From NCBI GenBank assembly GCA_001791715.1, contig MGFD01000022.1:9963-18022 (forward strand): a stretch of DNA of 8,060 nt, written 5' to 3'. Made by a program: the position numbers and the translations under genes. This document shows positions 1 through 6,235 of this stretch, piece after piece. Below the pieces are notes generated by a model. It saw only the letters and a list, made by a program, of their open reading frames with translations, searched no databases and was not told the origin of the DNA. How positions within the stretch are numbered: position 1 is the stretch's first letter; each line of letters begins with the position of its first letter. Origin of the DNA: Candidatus Uhrbacteria bacterium RIFOXYB2_FULL_45_11. Lineage in GTDB: Bacteria > Patescibacteriota > Patescibacteriia > UBA9934 > GWF2-40-263.

Positions 1-976
1 ACTGCGCGTAGTTTTCCATCGTGTTCTTCCACTGAATCCCATTCGCGATTTTCTTCGCTTGTTCATCGCTCAGTGTTTCGCCGTTCAGCTTCGCGTCGTC
101 TTGAACAAGTTTTGCCATTCCGCCCGCGGCATTCTGATATGCGTGCAACGCACGGAAATAGGCTTCCTCAACCGCACGCACCACGGTGGGCTGTTCGATC
201 AAGTACTTACGATTGACGACGAGGACATCGACGATGGCCCCGTTGACCTTCGACGTGTCGTAAATTTGAATGACGCCCGGCAGAGAAAGAGCTTTCGACA
301 GCGTCGGTTCCCAAAGGACGTACGCTTTTTGAGCTTGCTTGTCTGCCTTCTTTAGTTGATCCAAAACTTCATCCGGACTCGCTGCACTCACAAGCCAATC
401 TTGCGTGCCGAGAGCTGGGAGCATGTTTGCGACCAATTGACGGGCGAGCGTTTCGCTCGGCGAATCGCCGGTCGCAACAATCTTCGTTCCAACGCGATTC
501 AACGCGGCCGCGTTTTGAATGGCTTGCTTGTAAGCGACCATCCCGTCTGCGCCGTTTGAGTCGTCGATGAGAAGAAAGATCGTGACGTCCGCAAGAGCGT
601 TCTCGGCAATACCAGCGACGATGTCGCTGTCGATCGTAAAGACCGCCATCTGAAGATCGCCCTTCTTGAGCGCATTCATGCGATTGCTGTACATATCTTT
701 GTCGTCCGCAGCGGGCGCAACAATCTGCACACCGATTTCCGAACGACCCAACTGGTCGCGGAAATTCGGTGAGCGGAGGACGGCGTAGCCTGCGAATGAA
801 TCAGCGCCAATTTTGACATTGGTTTTGAAGTTCGAGGCAGAGCTCGTTTGCGCCACGCGGGCTTCTTGGATCTTTGGCATCAAAAGTGTCTTGATGGCAA
901 AGCCAAGACCAAAGATGATTCCAATCGCCACAAGTGTGGCGATGATGCGACGATAGGCAATTGTCTTCGGATCCAT
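1..976 (-). CDS. Membrane-anchored NMT1/SsuA-like substrate-binding protein (3' end outside window)
   Basis: The frame is open from an ATG at 976 to the window edge, giving 325 residues without a stop. The start is supported by AAGGAG about 6 bases upstream. Residues 1-8 are a short cytoplasmic end and residues 10-32 form one hydrophobic segment with no lipobox, so it is probably a signal anchor. The rest reads like a type-2 periplasmic-binding fold of the nitrate/sulfonate/taurine (NMT1/SsuA) group: a first strand NVKIGAD (53-59), a segment NALKKGDLQMAV (101-112) where these proteins recognise target availability, the motif LWEP (221-224), and VNRKYLIEQPTVVRAVEEAY (254-273), which matches the usual helix after the second hinge. 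It is the third gene of a minus-strand module, 102 bases after the VWA gene. The ligand cannot be read from the sequence. The C-terminus is missing, so a further domain such as OmpA cannot be excluded. Confidence 0.8.
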   Translation of the reverse strand, partial: MDPKTIAYRRIIATLVAIGIIFGLGFAIKTLLMPKIQEARVAQTSSASNFKTNVKIGADSFAGYAVLRSPNFRDQLGRSEIGVQIVAPAADDKDMYSNRMNALKKGDLQMAVFTIDSDIVAGIAENALADVTIFLLIDDSNGADGMVAYKQAIQNAAALNRVGTKIVATGDSPSETLARQLVANMLPALGTQDWLVSAASPDEVLDQLKKADKQAQKAYVLWEPTLSKALSLPGVIQIYDTSKVNGAIVDVLVVNRKYLIEQPTVVRAVEEAYFRALHAYQNAAGGMAKLVQDDAKLNGETLSDEQAKKIANGIQWKNTMENYAQ

Positions 977-1054
977 CGTTTCTCCTTCTTTCGGGTTTGT
1001 CCGACTTTCGAACTTAGGTCACATCCGACATTCGGACATGAACTAAGAGAAAAG

Positions 1055-1073
1055 GTCGTTTCAGAGAAACGAC
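1055..1073 (-). terminator. Intercistronic stem-loop, weak terminator or attenuator
   Basis: A perfect 8-bp stem (GTCGTTTC paired with GAAACGAC) closes a 3-base loop, 5 bases after the VWA stop codon. On the minus strand it is followed by CTTTTCTCTT, a T-rich but interrupted run. It could lower transcription into the downstream binding-protein gene or protect the 3' end of the upstream message. The gap also holds two copies of TCCGAC (1000-1005 and 1024-1029). I see no convincing promoter for the downstream gene in the gap. Confidence 0.4.
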
Positions 1074-1078
1074 AGGGT

Positions 1079-2068
1079 TTACTTATTGCGGACGCGTGCT
1101 AGGAGTAACCGACGTCGCAAAGCGACGAGACTCATGAGGCAAAGGGCGATGATGCCGGTCGGGGCAGGGTTGATTCCGCCTGGCGAAGCACTGCATCCTT
1201 TTTGTCGACCTTGAGCTGCATTCGCTGCAGGTTGCTGATTCGCCGGCTGGTTTTGAGCAGCATTCGGATCCGCATTCTGCGCATTCGCAGGGGGAGGCGG
1301 TTCCGGTTTTTGCTCACCAATCGGCCAGTTCGCGAGGTCCATGTTGGTGACGTCCGCGAGCCAGAGTTTTGCCACATCATCCGGAAGCCCTTGCAGCAGA
1401 TCGTAATCGGCTTTTGCGGCGTCTGGATTTGTGGTTTCAACTTGTACGGCGGTCTGAAGCGCTCTGTTGAGAGCGATCGGATCGTTCGCGCCCCAGTAGC
1501 GGTCTGCGATGCGGGAGAGCTTGTGCTTCTCGCGCATACCGATACCAATGACATCGAGCTGAATCCGACGTTCTGGTTTCTTTACTTCTTCTGCGTACGT
1601 GTCCGCGAGGTTCCCGTCGGTCGCCTCACCATCTGTCACGACCAAGAGTTGGTACGTGCCATAGTTCTGTTGCGCGGCGCGGGCCTTCAGGAGTTCATCT
1701 GCAGCGGCTTTGATTGCATGTCCAAGTGGTGTTCCGCCGTCTGGTCTGATGTTATCGATCGCTGATTTCAGCTGATCTTTGTCGATAGGTCCGATCGGAG
1801 CGAGCCACTTCAATTGCGTATTGAGACCATATCCATTTCCCACAAACAGCAAGACGCCGACGTGGGTTGCGGAAGGAATTTGATCGATGACACTTTTGAG
1901 CGCGGTCTTTGCTGCGGTGATCTTGCGAACATCGCTGTCGTCCGAAATGGCGTCACGCATGCTCCCAGAACCATCGACCACGATTGCGATGCAGTCGTGC
2001 TTTTCGGCTTCGGCATACGCCGTGAACGGAAGTATGAGGCCGATCAAGAGAGCGGTAAGCTTCGTCAT
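1079..2068 (-). CDS. Secreted von Willebrand factor A (VWA) protein with MYXO-CTERM-like tail
   Basis: A 329-residue protein starting at ATG 2068, with GAGGAGG 5 bases upstream and only 12 bases after the SBP-OmpA gene, so the two are surely cotranscribed. Residues 1-19 are a signal peptide ending TAYA. The VWA domain covers about 24-210 and has a complete metal-ion-dependent adhesion site: D32-G-S34-G-S36, T113 in DGGTP, and D146 in VTDGE. VWA domains with this site usually bind a protein partner through a divalent metal. A Pro/Ala/Asn/Gln-rich linker (254-289) leads to GCSASPGG (291-298), a hydrophobic stretch (about 304-317) and RRR (318-320). That Cys, transmembrane, Arg-cluster order resembles MYXO-CTERM sorting tails, which lead to surface anchoring after cleavage. 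If not cleaved, the tail would simply be a C-terminal membrane anchor. The VWA call is firm; the sorting call is an inference. Confidence 0.9.
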   Translation of the reverse strand: MTKLTALLIGLILPFTAYAEAEKHDCIAIVVDGSGSMRDAISDDSDVRKITAAKTALKSVIDQIPSATHVGVLLFVGNGYGLNTQLKWLAPIGPIDKDQLKSAIDNIRPDGGTPLGHAIKAAADELLKARAAQQNYGTYQLLVVTDGEATDGNLADTYAEEVKKPERRIQLDVIGIGMREKHKLSRIADRYWGANDPIALNRALQTAVQVETTNPDAAKADYDLLQGLPDDVAKLWLADVTNMDLANWPIGEQKPEPPPPANAQNADPNAAQNQPANQQPAANAAQGRQKGCSASPGGINPAPTGIIALCLMSLVALRRRLLLARVRNK

Positions 2069-2080
2069 GATTGCCTCCTC

Positions 2081-4045
2081 TTACAGTTCGTAGTCGGAAG
2101 CGGTGGCAGCCTCGGCCGAAACTCGGACGATGCTAAATTCCACACGACGATTTTTCGCCGAATCATCTGGGCCCCGCGGCTTCACGATGAACGGGTCACT
2201 TGCACCTGCACCGATCACCTGGATTTGGCTTTCGTCCAGCTTCACGCCTTTCTTTGCGGCATAAGCAATGAGTGCATCTCGAACGTTCCCCGCCCGTTCG
2301 ACCGACTTGTCACGTGCAACTTGCACGATCTTCGACGGAGGGGGTACAGGGTGTCCTTCTCTGTTGCGACTGTCGACATCGATCGCGCTGCGTTCCTTCT
2401 GAATCAGATCCAGAATTGGCTTTGCGTTGTCGAGACTGAGCGGGGAACCTTTGTAGGAATAGGTGAAGGCTCCCTTGACGCCAGCTTGCTTGATGATGCC
2501 GGCGTTGATGCCGTTTTGCAGAATCGCCGCCATGAGAACCACACTGTCTACATGACCACGGATTACGATTGGAGCGCGTGTGTACTTGCTCAAATACGTG
2601 ATTGCTTGATCAAAATCTTTTCCGTACTGTGCATCATCAAAGGTCGATTGATCTTCGGCGAAGTATACAGAGAAGGAGATCATGGAATTGCTCGCGATCA
2701 TGCCTGTCTGATTCAACTTTTCGATCTCGTCGGTGACCTTTTCAGCATTGAACCGCGCGGTGCGCTTCACGTTGCCAGAGACGAGGCCGTTGAACACGGC
2801 GTGATTCCAGTCGATCTTCGCACTCGGAACTTCTACGCGTGCAGTGGTGACACTGAGCGCTTCGGCGAGGTCGTTTGTGAGATCCGAGAAGTATTTGTGA
2901 CCAGTTGGGTTTGCGGGATCATCCCACTCCACATTGCCGGCAACGCCGACAAACGAGGCGTCGAGCAGAAGACCAAACGTTTCGGACTCTGATGGACAGC
3001 CACCCTTCCACGTGTCGTTCACCTGCATCGCAAATGCGAACAGAGCACGTAGTTCTTCGGACCCTTTGTTCTTGTCTTCATAGTCATGGCGAAGCGCCGT
3101 GACTTTTTCGACGCTCTTCATGTATGCGGCCGCGAATTTCGTGACCGTGTCGTGATGCTCGGCGTTGAACTTGTGGGAGACGAAGTAGAAGTCAGGGATC
3201 GACTTGCGCCGATCTGCGGTGGACACGAGCACGTGTGCACCCTTGACCGAACCTTCTGCTCCCGAGCCCTTGCTCGTGAGACCACCTGTGAGCGCTGTCA
3301 TGTCCGGAGACACAGCAAATGCACAATCCACCTTCGCATTGTCGCGAAGATGATTCGGCGGGTCGTCTTTCTTTGGGTCGTTGCTGATGCCCGCTGCCCA
3401 GACAATGTTCACGTCCGACATCTTCAAGTTCACGTCCCGAAGGATTTCGAACAAGAAACCTTCGTGCTGACCTGCATTTTGGATGGAGATCGTCGCGCCT
3501 TTCAGTTGCTTGATGTCCGTAATTTTGTCACGGCACACCAAGTGATCGCCCGCGGACCAAGTGAGTTGAAACGCCTTTTCCGGACACAGGTCTGCGTTCG
3601 GGGTGGGGCACAGCTCGGCGAGGTATCTACTGATTGTGGTGAAGGTCATGCGCAGGAACGGTGTCTCACCACGTTTGTACATTGCGATTTGCGCAGCGGT
3701 ATTATCCGCGGCAAACAGCTTGAAGTTCAAGCCATGTTCCGCAAAGATGGTGCCGGCGCGCGTTTGCGTACCGCCCATGCCCCAGAAGAGGGGAAGCTCG
3801 CCGCCCCACAAGATGTAACCGAGATTAATCGGCACATCGGGAAGGACGTCACCGCCAGGCAACTTTGCCTGGACAGCGGCCACGGGAGCAGGTGCCGCCG
3901 GAGCGGGAGCCTGAGCCTGCGGCGCTGCCGGCGCGGGCGCGTTTGGCGCCGCGTTCGGAGTCGGATTTTCTCTCTTTTCACAACCGACGAGACTCGCAAG
4001 CGCGAACATCGTCACGATCATCAACATCATGCGAGAATTTCGCAT
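2081..4045 (-). CDS. Lipoprotein: NMT1/SsuA-type substrate-binding domain fused to OmpA-like domain
   Basis: The frame extends to a GTG at 4051, but AAGGAG abuts that GTG and lies 5 bases before ATG 4045, so I choose 4045 (654 residues). Residues 1-22 are a lipoprotein signal ending LVGC (C22). A Pro/Ala-rich linker (about 28-62) spaces the rest from the membrane. Residues about 70-415 form a binding-protein fold: a first strand INLGYI, LKGATISI (181-188) followed by a loop, VDCAFAVSPDM (239-249), and a C-terminal helix run. Residues about 455-642 are OmpA-like, with IRGHVD (495-500), SVERAGNVRDAL (581-592) and NRRVEF (632-637). The Asp and Arg that bind diaminopimelate in OmpA proteins appear as D500 and R584. 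They are separated by roughly 80 extra residues not found in a canonical domain. Five further cysteines (146, 154, 171, 241, 350) could form disulfides. It is first in the module and probably ties a ligand sensor to peptidoglycan. Confidence 0.88.
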   Translation of the reverse strand: MRNSRMMLMIVTMFALASLVGCEKRENPTPNAAPNAPAPAAPQAQAPAPAAPAPVAAVQAKLPGGDVLPDVPINLGYILWGGELPLFWGMGGTQTRAGTIFAEHGLNFKLFAADNTAAQIAMYKRGETPFLRMTFTTISRYLAELCPTPNADLCPEKAFQLTWSAGDHLVCRDKITDIKQLKGATISIQNAGQHEGFLFEILRDVNLKMSDVNIVWAAGISNDPKKDDPPNHLRDNAKVDCAFAVSPDMTALTGGLTSKGSGAEGSVKGAHVLVSTADRRKSIPDFYFVSHKFNAEHHDTVTKFAAAYMKSVEKVTALRHDYEDKNKGSEELRALFAFAMQVNDTWKGGCPSESETFGLLLDASFVGVAGNVEWDDPANPTGHKYFSDLTNDLAEALSVTTARVEVPSAKIDWNHAVFNGLVSGNVKRTARFNAEKVTDEIEKLNQTGMIASNSMISFSVYFAEDQSTFDDAQYGKDFDQAITYLSKYTRAPIVIRGHVDSVVLMAAILQNGINAGIIKQAGVKGAFTYSYKGSPLSLDNAKPILDLIQKERSAIDVDSRNREGHPVPPPSKIVQVARDKSVERAGNVRDALIAYAAKKGVKLDESQIQVIGAGASDPFIVKPRGPDDSAKNRRVEFSIVRVSAEAATASDYEL

Positions 4046-4121
4046 CGTCACTCCTTGTCCTGTCGTTGAAATGAGAATACATCGTGACAGGCCGATGCAC
4101 TCTTGTCCTCTGAAAGGAACA

Positions 4122-4138
4122 TTCGGAAAAATTCCGAA
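4122..4138 (-). other. Stem-loop at predicted 5' end of the surface-module mRNA
   Basis: A perfect 7-bp inverted repeat (TTCGGAA and TTCCGAA) closes a 3-base loop. It lies 6 bases downstream of the predicted -10 element, so the message would begin with or just before this hairpin. It may stabilise the 5' end of the mRNA, or the DNA palindrome may be an operator. The remaining leader of about 75 bases to the start codon shows nothing else strong. Confidence 0.4.
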
Positions 4139-4144
4139 GGCTGG

Positions 4145-4173
4145 AACTTACCCGGAAAATCAAATTTTGTCAA
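4145..4173 (-). promoter_or_regulatory. Predicted sigma-70-type promoter for the SBP-OmpA/VWA/SBP module
   Basis: A consensus -35 TTGACA (4173-4168) is followed by a 17-base spacer and TAAGTT (4150-4145), a weak -10 matching 3 of 6. It points to the lipoprotein gene and would give a leader of about 90 bases. The stretch from 4174 to 4275 upstream is AT-rich, and I see no gene in it. Confidence 0.55.
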
Positions 4174-4275
4174 GGATTCTTTGCAGAATAGGTTCGTTCA
4201 TTTTTTCTTGTGAATATCAGAACAAAAAAGGGGTTTTTGAAATGAAAACTTGATCGTTTGTTATAAAAAGCTGAC

Positions 4276-4303
4276 AAAAAAAGAAGCCTCTGAAAAGGCT
4301 TCT
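4276..4303 (-). terminator. Rho-independent terminator of the CHAP operon
   Basis: On the minus strand an 8-bp perfect stem (AGAAGCCT and AGGCTTCT) with a 6-base loop is followed by an unbroken run of Ts. The 5' arm overlaps the stop codon of the 79-residue protein. It separates this operon from the surface module. Confidence 0.85.
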
Positions 4304-4541
4304 AGCTGGCGGGCGGTTTGGGTGGGAGATGGATATTTCCTAGTTTGTTGAGGAGGAATATGATGAAAATGACGGACGAATACAAGCCCAGGATTGCTAT
4401 GATGACGATGATCGTCCACAAGATAAATTCTAGAAATGCGTCACTACCACCTTCAGAGTAACCACCGTCTGCAAAGACGCGGGAAGGGAACAGGATGAAC
4501 GTGAGGAGGAAAGCATAAATGAACGTTCGAAACTTCTTCAA
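4302..4541 (-). CDS. Small secreted or membrane protein, unknown function (79 aa)
   Basis: The open frame extends upstream to an ATG at 4607, but that would add Cys/Pro-rich residues lying inside the CHAP gene. A TTG at 4541 has GAAAGGAG 6 bases upstream and gives a clean signal peptide, so I choose it. The predicted protein starts MKKFRTFIYAF, has a hydrophobic core and a cleavage-like RVFA site at residue 24, then a short Gly/Ser/Asp stretch. One long hydrophobic segment follows (about 37-66), then a short KPP-containing tail. The TTG overlaps the TGA stop of the CHAP gene as TTGA, so translation is probably coupled and expression is tied to that enzyme. No family is recognised. It could be a membrane partner of the two upstream enzymes, but nothing in the sequence proves it. 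Confidence 0.65.
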   Translation of the reverse strand: MKKFRTFIYAFLLTFILFPSRVFADGGYSEGGSDAFLEFILWTIIVIIAILGLYSSVIFIIFLLNKLGNIHLPPKPPAS

Positions 4542-5152
4542 GGGGAACTCCTTTCTCGTGACCACCCTGCAACAGGGAGTCGGTTGGGCTGCGTCAAGAC
4601 AAACCATTCGCCTTGCGCGTGCTGCTCAATACGAAACGATTCTTTTGGAATCGACTTTTTCAACAGCCCTCCATAGCGTTTTGCCACGGTGTTTTGTTGC
4701 GCCACATCAATGGTCCCACGTACAAGATCGACGTGCGTCACGATGGCTACGTGTCCTGGGACACCATCGTTATTTCCGCGATCGAACACAAGGATGTCAT
4801 ATTTTCTTGGCGGTGTCGATGATCCGTTTGGAAATGCCGTGAGACCTTTCTCTTTTGCATGCCAGAAGTACGAATCCGCATGACCAGTTTGCGTCATGTT
4901 TTTGAACGAAAGTTTTTGTGCGTAGAAACGATTGATGTATTCCACACACTCAAATTCTATGCCGTATGTTCCGCGCGCATCATACGCTCCGGGAGCGTAG
5001 ATGTTTACTCCATCGAATTCTCCGAGCACGGAACCGTGCGCAGGAGCATGAATGGACCATCCGTCAGAGATGTCTGTGTAGAGCTTGATGCTTCCGCACA
5101 GAATTGCGATGAGGATGCAGGCGAGTAGCACATGCGTACGTCTTGAATACAT
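4538..5152 (-). CDS. Membrane-anchored CHAP-domain amidase, GspS-amidase-like
   Basis: A 204-residue protein starting at ATG 5152, with GAGGTG 5 bases upstream. Residues 7-26 are a hydrophobic signal or anchor. The CHAP domain covers about 40-190: catalytic Cys69 in FECVEYINRFY, His134 in GHVAIVTH, and a third polar residue near AQQN (151-154). AFPNGS (106-111) and YDILVFDRG (118-126) match the order and wording of the amidase half of E. coli glutathionylspermidine synthetase/amidase, where the matching segment is AEQN. Here the Glu is Gln152. The synthetase half is absent. CHAP enzymes cut peptide or amide bonds, usually in peptidoglycan cross-bridges and, in the Gsp branch, between glutathione and polyamines. 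An outside location favours a wall or exported-amide substrate. It is the middle gene of its operon and overlaps both neighbours. Confidence 0.85.
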   Translation of the reverse strand: MYSRRTHVLLACILIAILCGSIKLYTDISDGWSIHAPAHGSVLGEFDGVNIYAPGAYDARGTYGIEFECVEYINRFYAQKLSFKNMTQTGHADSYFWHAKEKGLTAFPNGSSTPPRKYDILVFDRGNNDGVPGHVAIVTHVDLVRGTIDVAQQNTVAKRYGGLLKKSIPKESFRIEQHAQGEWFVLTQPNRLPVAGWSRERSSP

Positions 5153-6135
5153 TTTTTCACCTCATGAAACGCGGTTGGGTACGGATCAAATCCATTACGA
5201 TAATGCATGAGAAGCGTTTTTTCGATCAGAGTATCAGCTTTTTTTGACACCTCATGCCAAGATTCCGGAATGAAATCTGGTACGGCGGGAAAACGGAGAT
5301 ACCGCTTGAGCGATAACCATGGCCACACATTTTGTTCAAACGCGAGTTCTCGACTTGTTGGCACGAGTCGGAATTCTTTTTTTATGAGGATCCAATCCGG
5401 AGCGGATGCACGTGATTTCTCATGTACTTCCGCAACCCAAACGGGTTTCATGTTTCCCCGCGCAAACACGTCTTTCAGTGTTTCGATGCGTAGCGGGTGT
5501 TCGTCGTTCAAATGAAAAAAGTGAATCACTTTTCCGTTTACGTAGAGAACAAGATGACTGTTAACATCACGGTTTGCCTCTTGGATTTTTTTCCACCACT
5601 TGGTTTCATCCCAAAGGAGTCCGATGACGTACACTTTGTCTTGTTTGAATGGAAGCGAGAGAACTTGTTGAACAAATTCTTCTTTCTTTCCGGTCGGAAG
5701 ATTTCCGTTTTGATCGAACTCGCCCGTTGCATCCCAAAGCGACGTGAGCTTGCGTTCGTTTGCAACGCATTTATTGCACGGACGCAAGGAACGAAATTGC
5801 CACGCGCCGGTGTGAAAAAACTTAATCCCCGTAAACAGGGCAATGTATTTCACCACAACCGCTGAACACATATCACGATCATGTTCCCACCAAGGGAGCA
5901 CATGCGGAAGGGTGTTTGTGCGCGTGATGTAATTCACGAGTGCACTGCGATCTTCTTGTGTGAGTCGATTTGAGAGTCCCCAAAAAACATTTTCTTCTGC
6001 GCGCGCTTGATCGCGTACACTTGGATAATTTTCGTGGAGATAGATACTAAATGCGATCCCAAGGACAAGGAGAACGGATGAAAAAACAATGAACACACGC
6101 AAGATCTTGCGTGCACGAGTTCGTTTCGCGTTCAC
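5005..6135 (-). CDS. Membrane-anchored protein with possible NlpC/P60-like Cys-His core
   Basis: A 376-residue frame starting at GTG 6135 with AGGAG 5 bases after the box. A basic N-terminus (1-13) and one membrane segment (14-33) place the rest outside. The middle part suggests a papain-like fold: Cys90 in DMCSAVVVKYIALFTG at the head of a helix, an aromatic stretch TGAWQF (109-114), then KVYVIGLLWD (167-176), His194 in NSHLVLYVNGKVIHFFH, and a basic segment. This Cys/helix then His/strand order is that of NlpC/P60 and CHAP enzymes. I assign it by pattern only and could be wrong. A CxxC pair sits at 120-123. The last 50 or so residues (after about 327) are Ser/Cys-rich and unlike the rest; they lie within a 148-base overlap with the CHAP gene. 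It is the first gene of the operon. Confidence 0.7.
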   Translation of the reverse strand: MNAKRTRARKILRVFIVFSSVLLVLGIAFSIYLHENYPSVRDQARAEENVFWGLSNRLTQEDRSALVNYITRTNTLPHVLPWWEHDRDMCSAVVVKYIALFTGIKFFHTGAWQFRSLRPCNKCVANERKLTSLWDATGEFDQNGNLPTGKKEEFVQQVLSLPFKQDKVYVIGLLWDETKWWKKIQEANRDVNSHLVLYVNGKVIHFFHLNDEHPLRIETLKDVFARGNMKPVWVAEVHEKSRASAPDWILIKKEFRLVPTSRELAFEQNVWPWLSLKRYLRFPAVPDFIPESWHEVSKKADTLIEKTLLMHYRNGFDPYPTAFHEVKKCIQDVRMCYSPASSSQFCAEASSSTQTSLTDGPFMLLRTVPCSENSME

Positions 6136-6168
6136 GAGATCTCCTGTTGTCGAATGAATCGACTCAAA

Positions 6169-6197
6169 AAGATACGCATTTTTTCCGATTTTGTCAA
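6169..6197 (-). promoter_or_regulatory. Predicted promoter of the CHAP operon
   Basis: A consensus -35 TTGACA (6197-6192) is followed by a 17-base spacer and TATCTT (6174-6169), matching 4 of 6 in the -10. The leader to the GTG start would be about 27 bases with AGGAG inside it. The -35 begins 4 bases beyond the stem of the rpsP terminator, so the new operon restarts where the previous one ends. Confidence 0.7.
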
Positions 6198-6200
6198 CAC

Positions 6201-6225
6201 AAAAACCCGCGTTACGCGGGTTTTT
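6201..6225 (-). terminator. Bidirectional Rho-independent terminator after rpsP
   Basis: A perfect 11-bp stem, AAAAACCCGCG paired with CGCGGGTTTTT, closes a 3-base loop. The GC core is flanked by A and T tracts, so it can end transcription from either side. On the minus strand it lies 10 bases after the rpsP stop codon. Confidence 0.9.
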
Positions 6226-6235
6226 GTTTGTTTTG

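Noticed and set aside
1814..2992. A 392-codon open frame on the plus strand, antisense to the VWA and SBP-OmpA genes.
   Set aside because: No ribosome-binding site, signal or domain; the minus strand here has clear domain motifs and biased codons. Long antisense frames are common in G+C-rich coding DNA.
4046..4051. GTG at 4051 as the start of the SBP-OmpA gene.
   Set aside because: The ribosome-binding sequence AAGGAG abuts this GTG, leaving no spacing; ATG 4045 has the proper 5-base gap.
3086..4069. A 327-codon plus-strand open frame rich in Arg, Cys and His.
   Set aside because: Composition is typical of a shadow frame, and it is antisense to the binding domain and signal peptide of the lipoprotein gene.
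4542..4607. ATG at 4607 as the start of the small membrane protein.
   Set aside because: It adds 22 residues inside the CHAP gene and would bury the signal peptide; TTG 4541 has a good ribosome-binding site.
5239..5245. Programmed -1 frameshift at an A-rich heptamer in the 376-residue gene.
   Set aside because: Slipping back or forward there reaches a stop within a few codons, giving no useful product.
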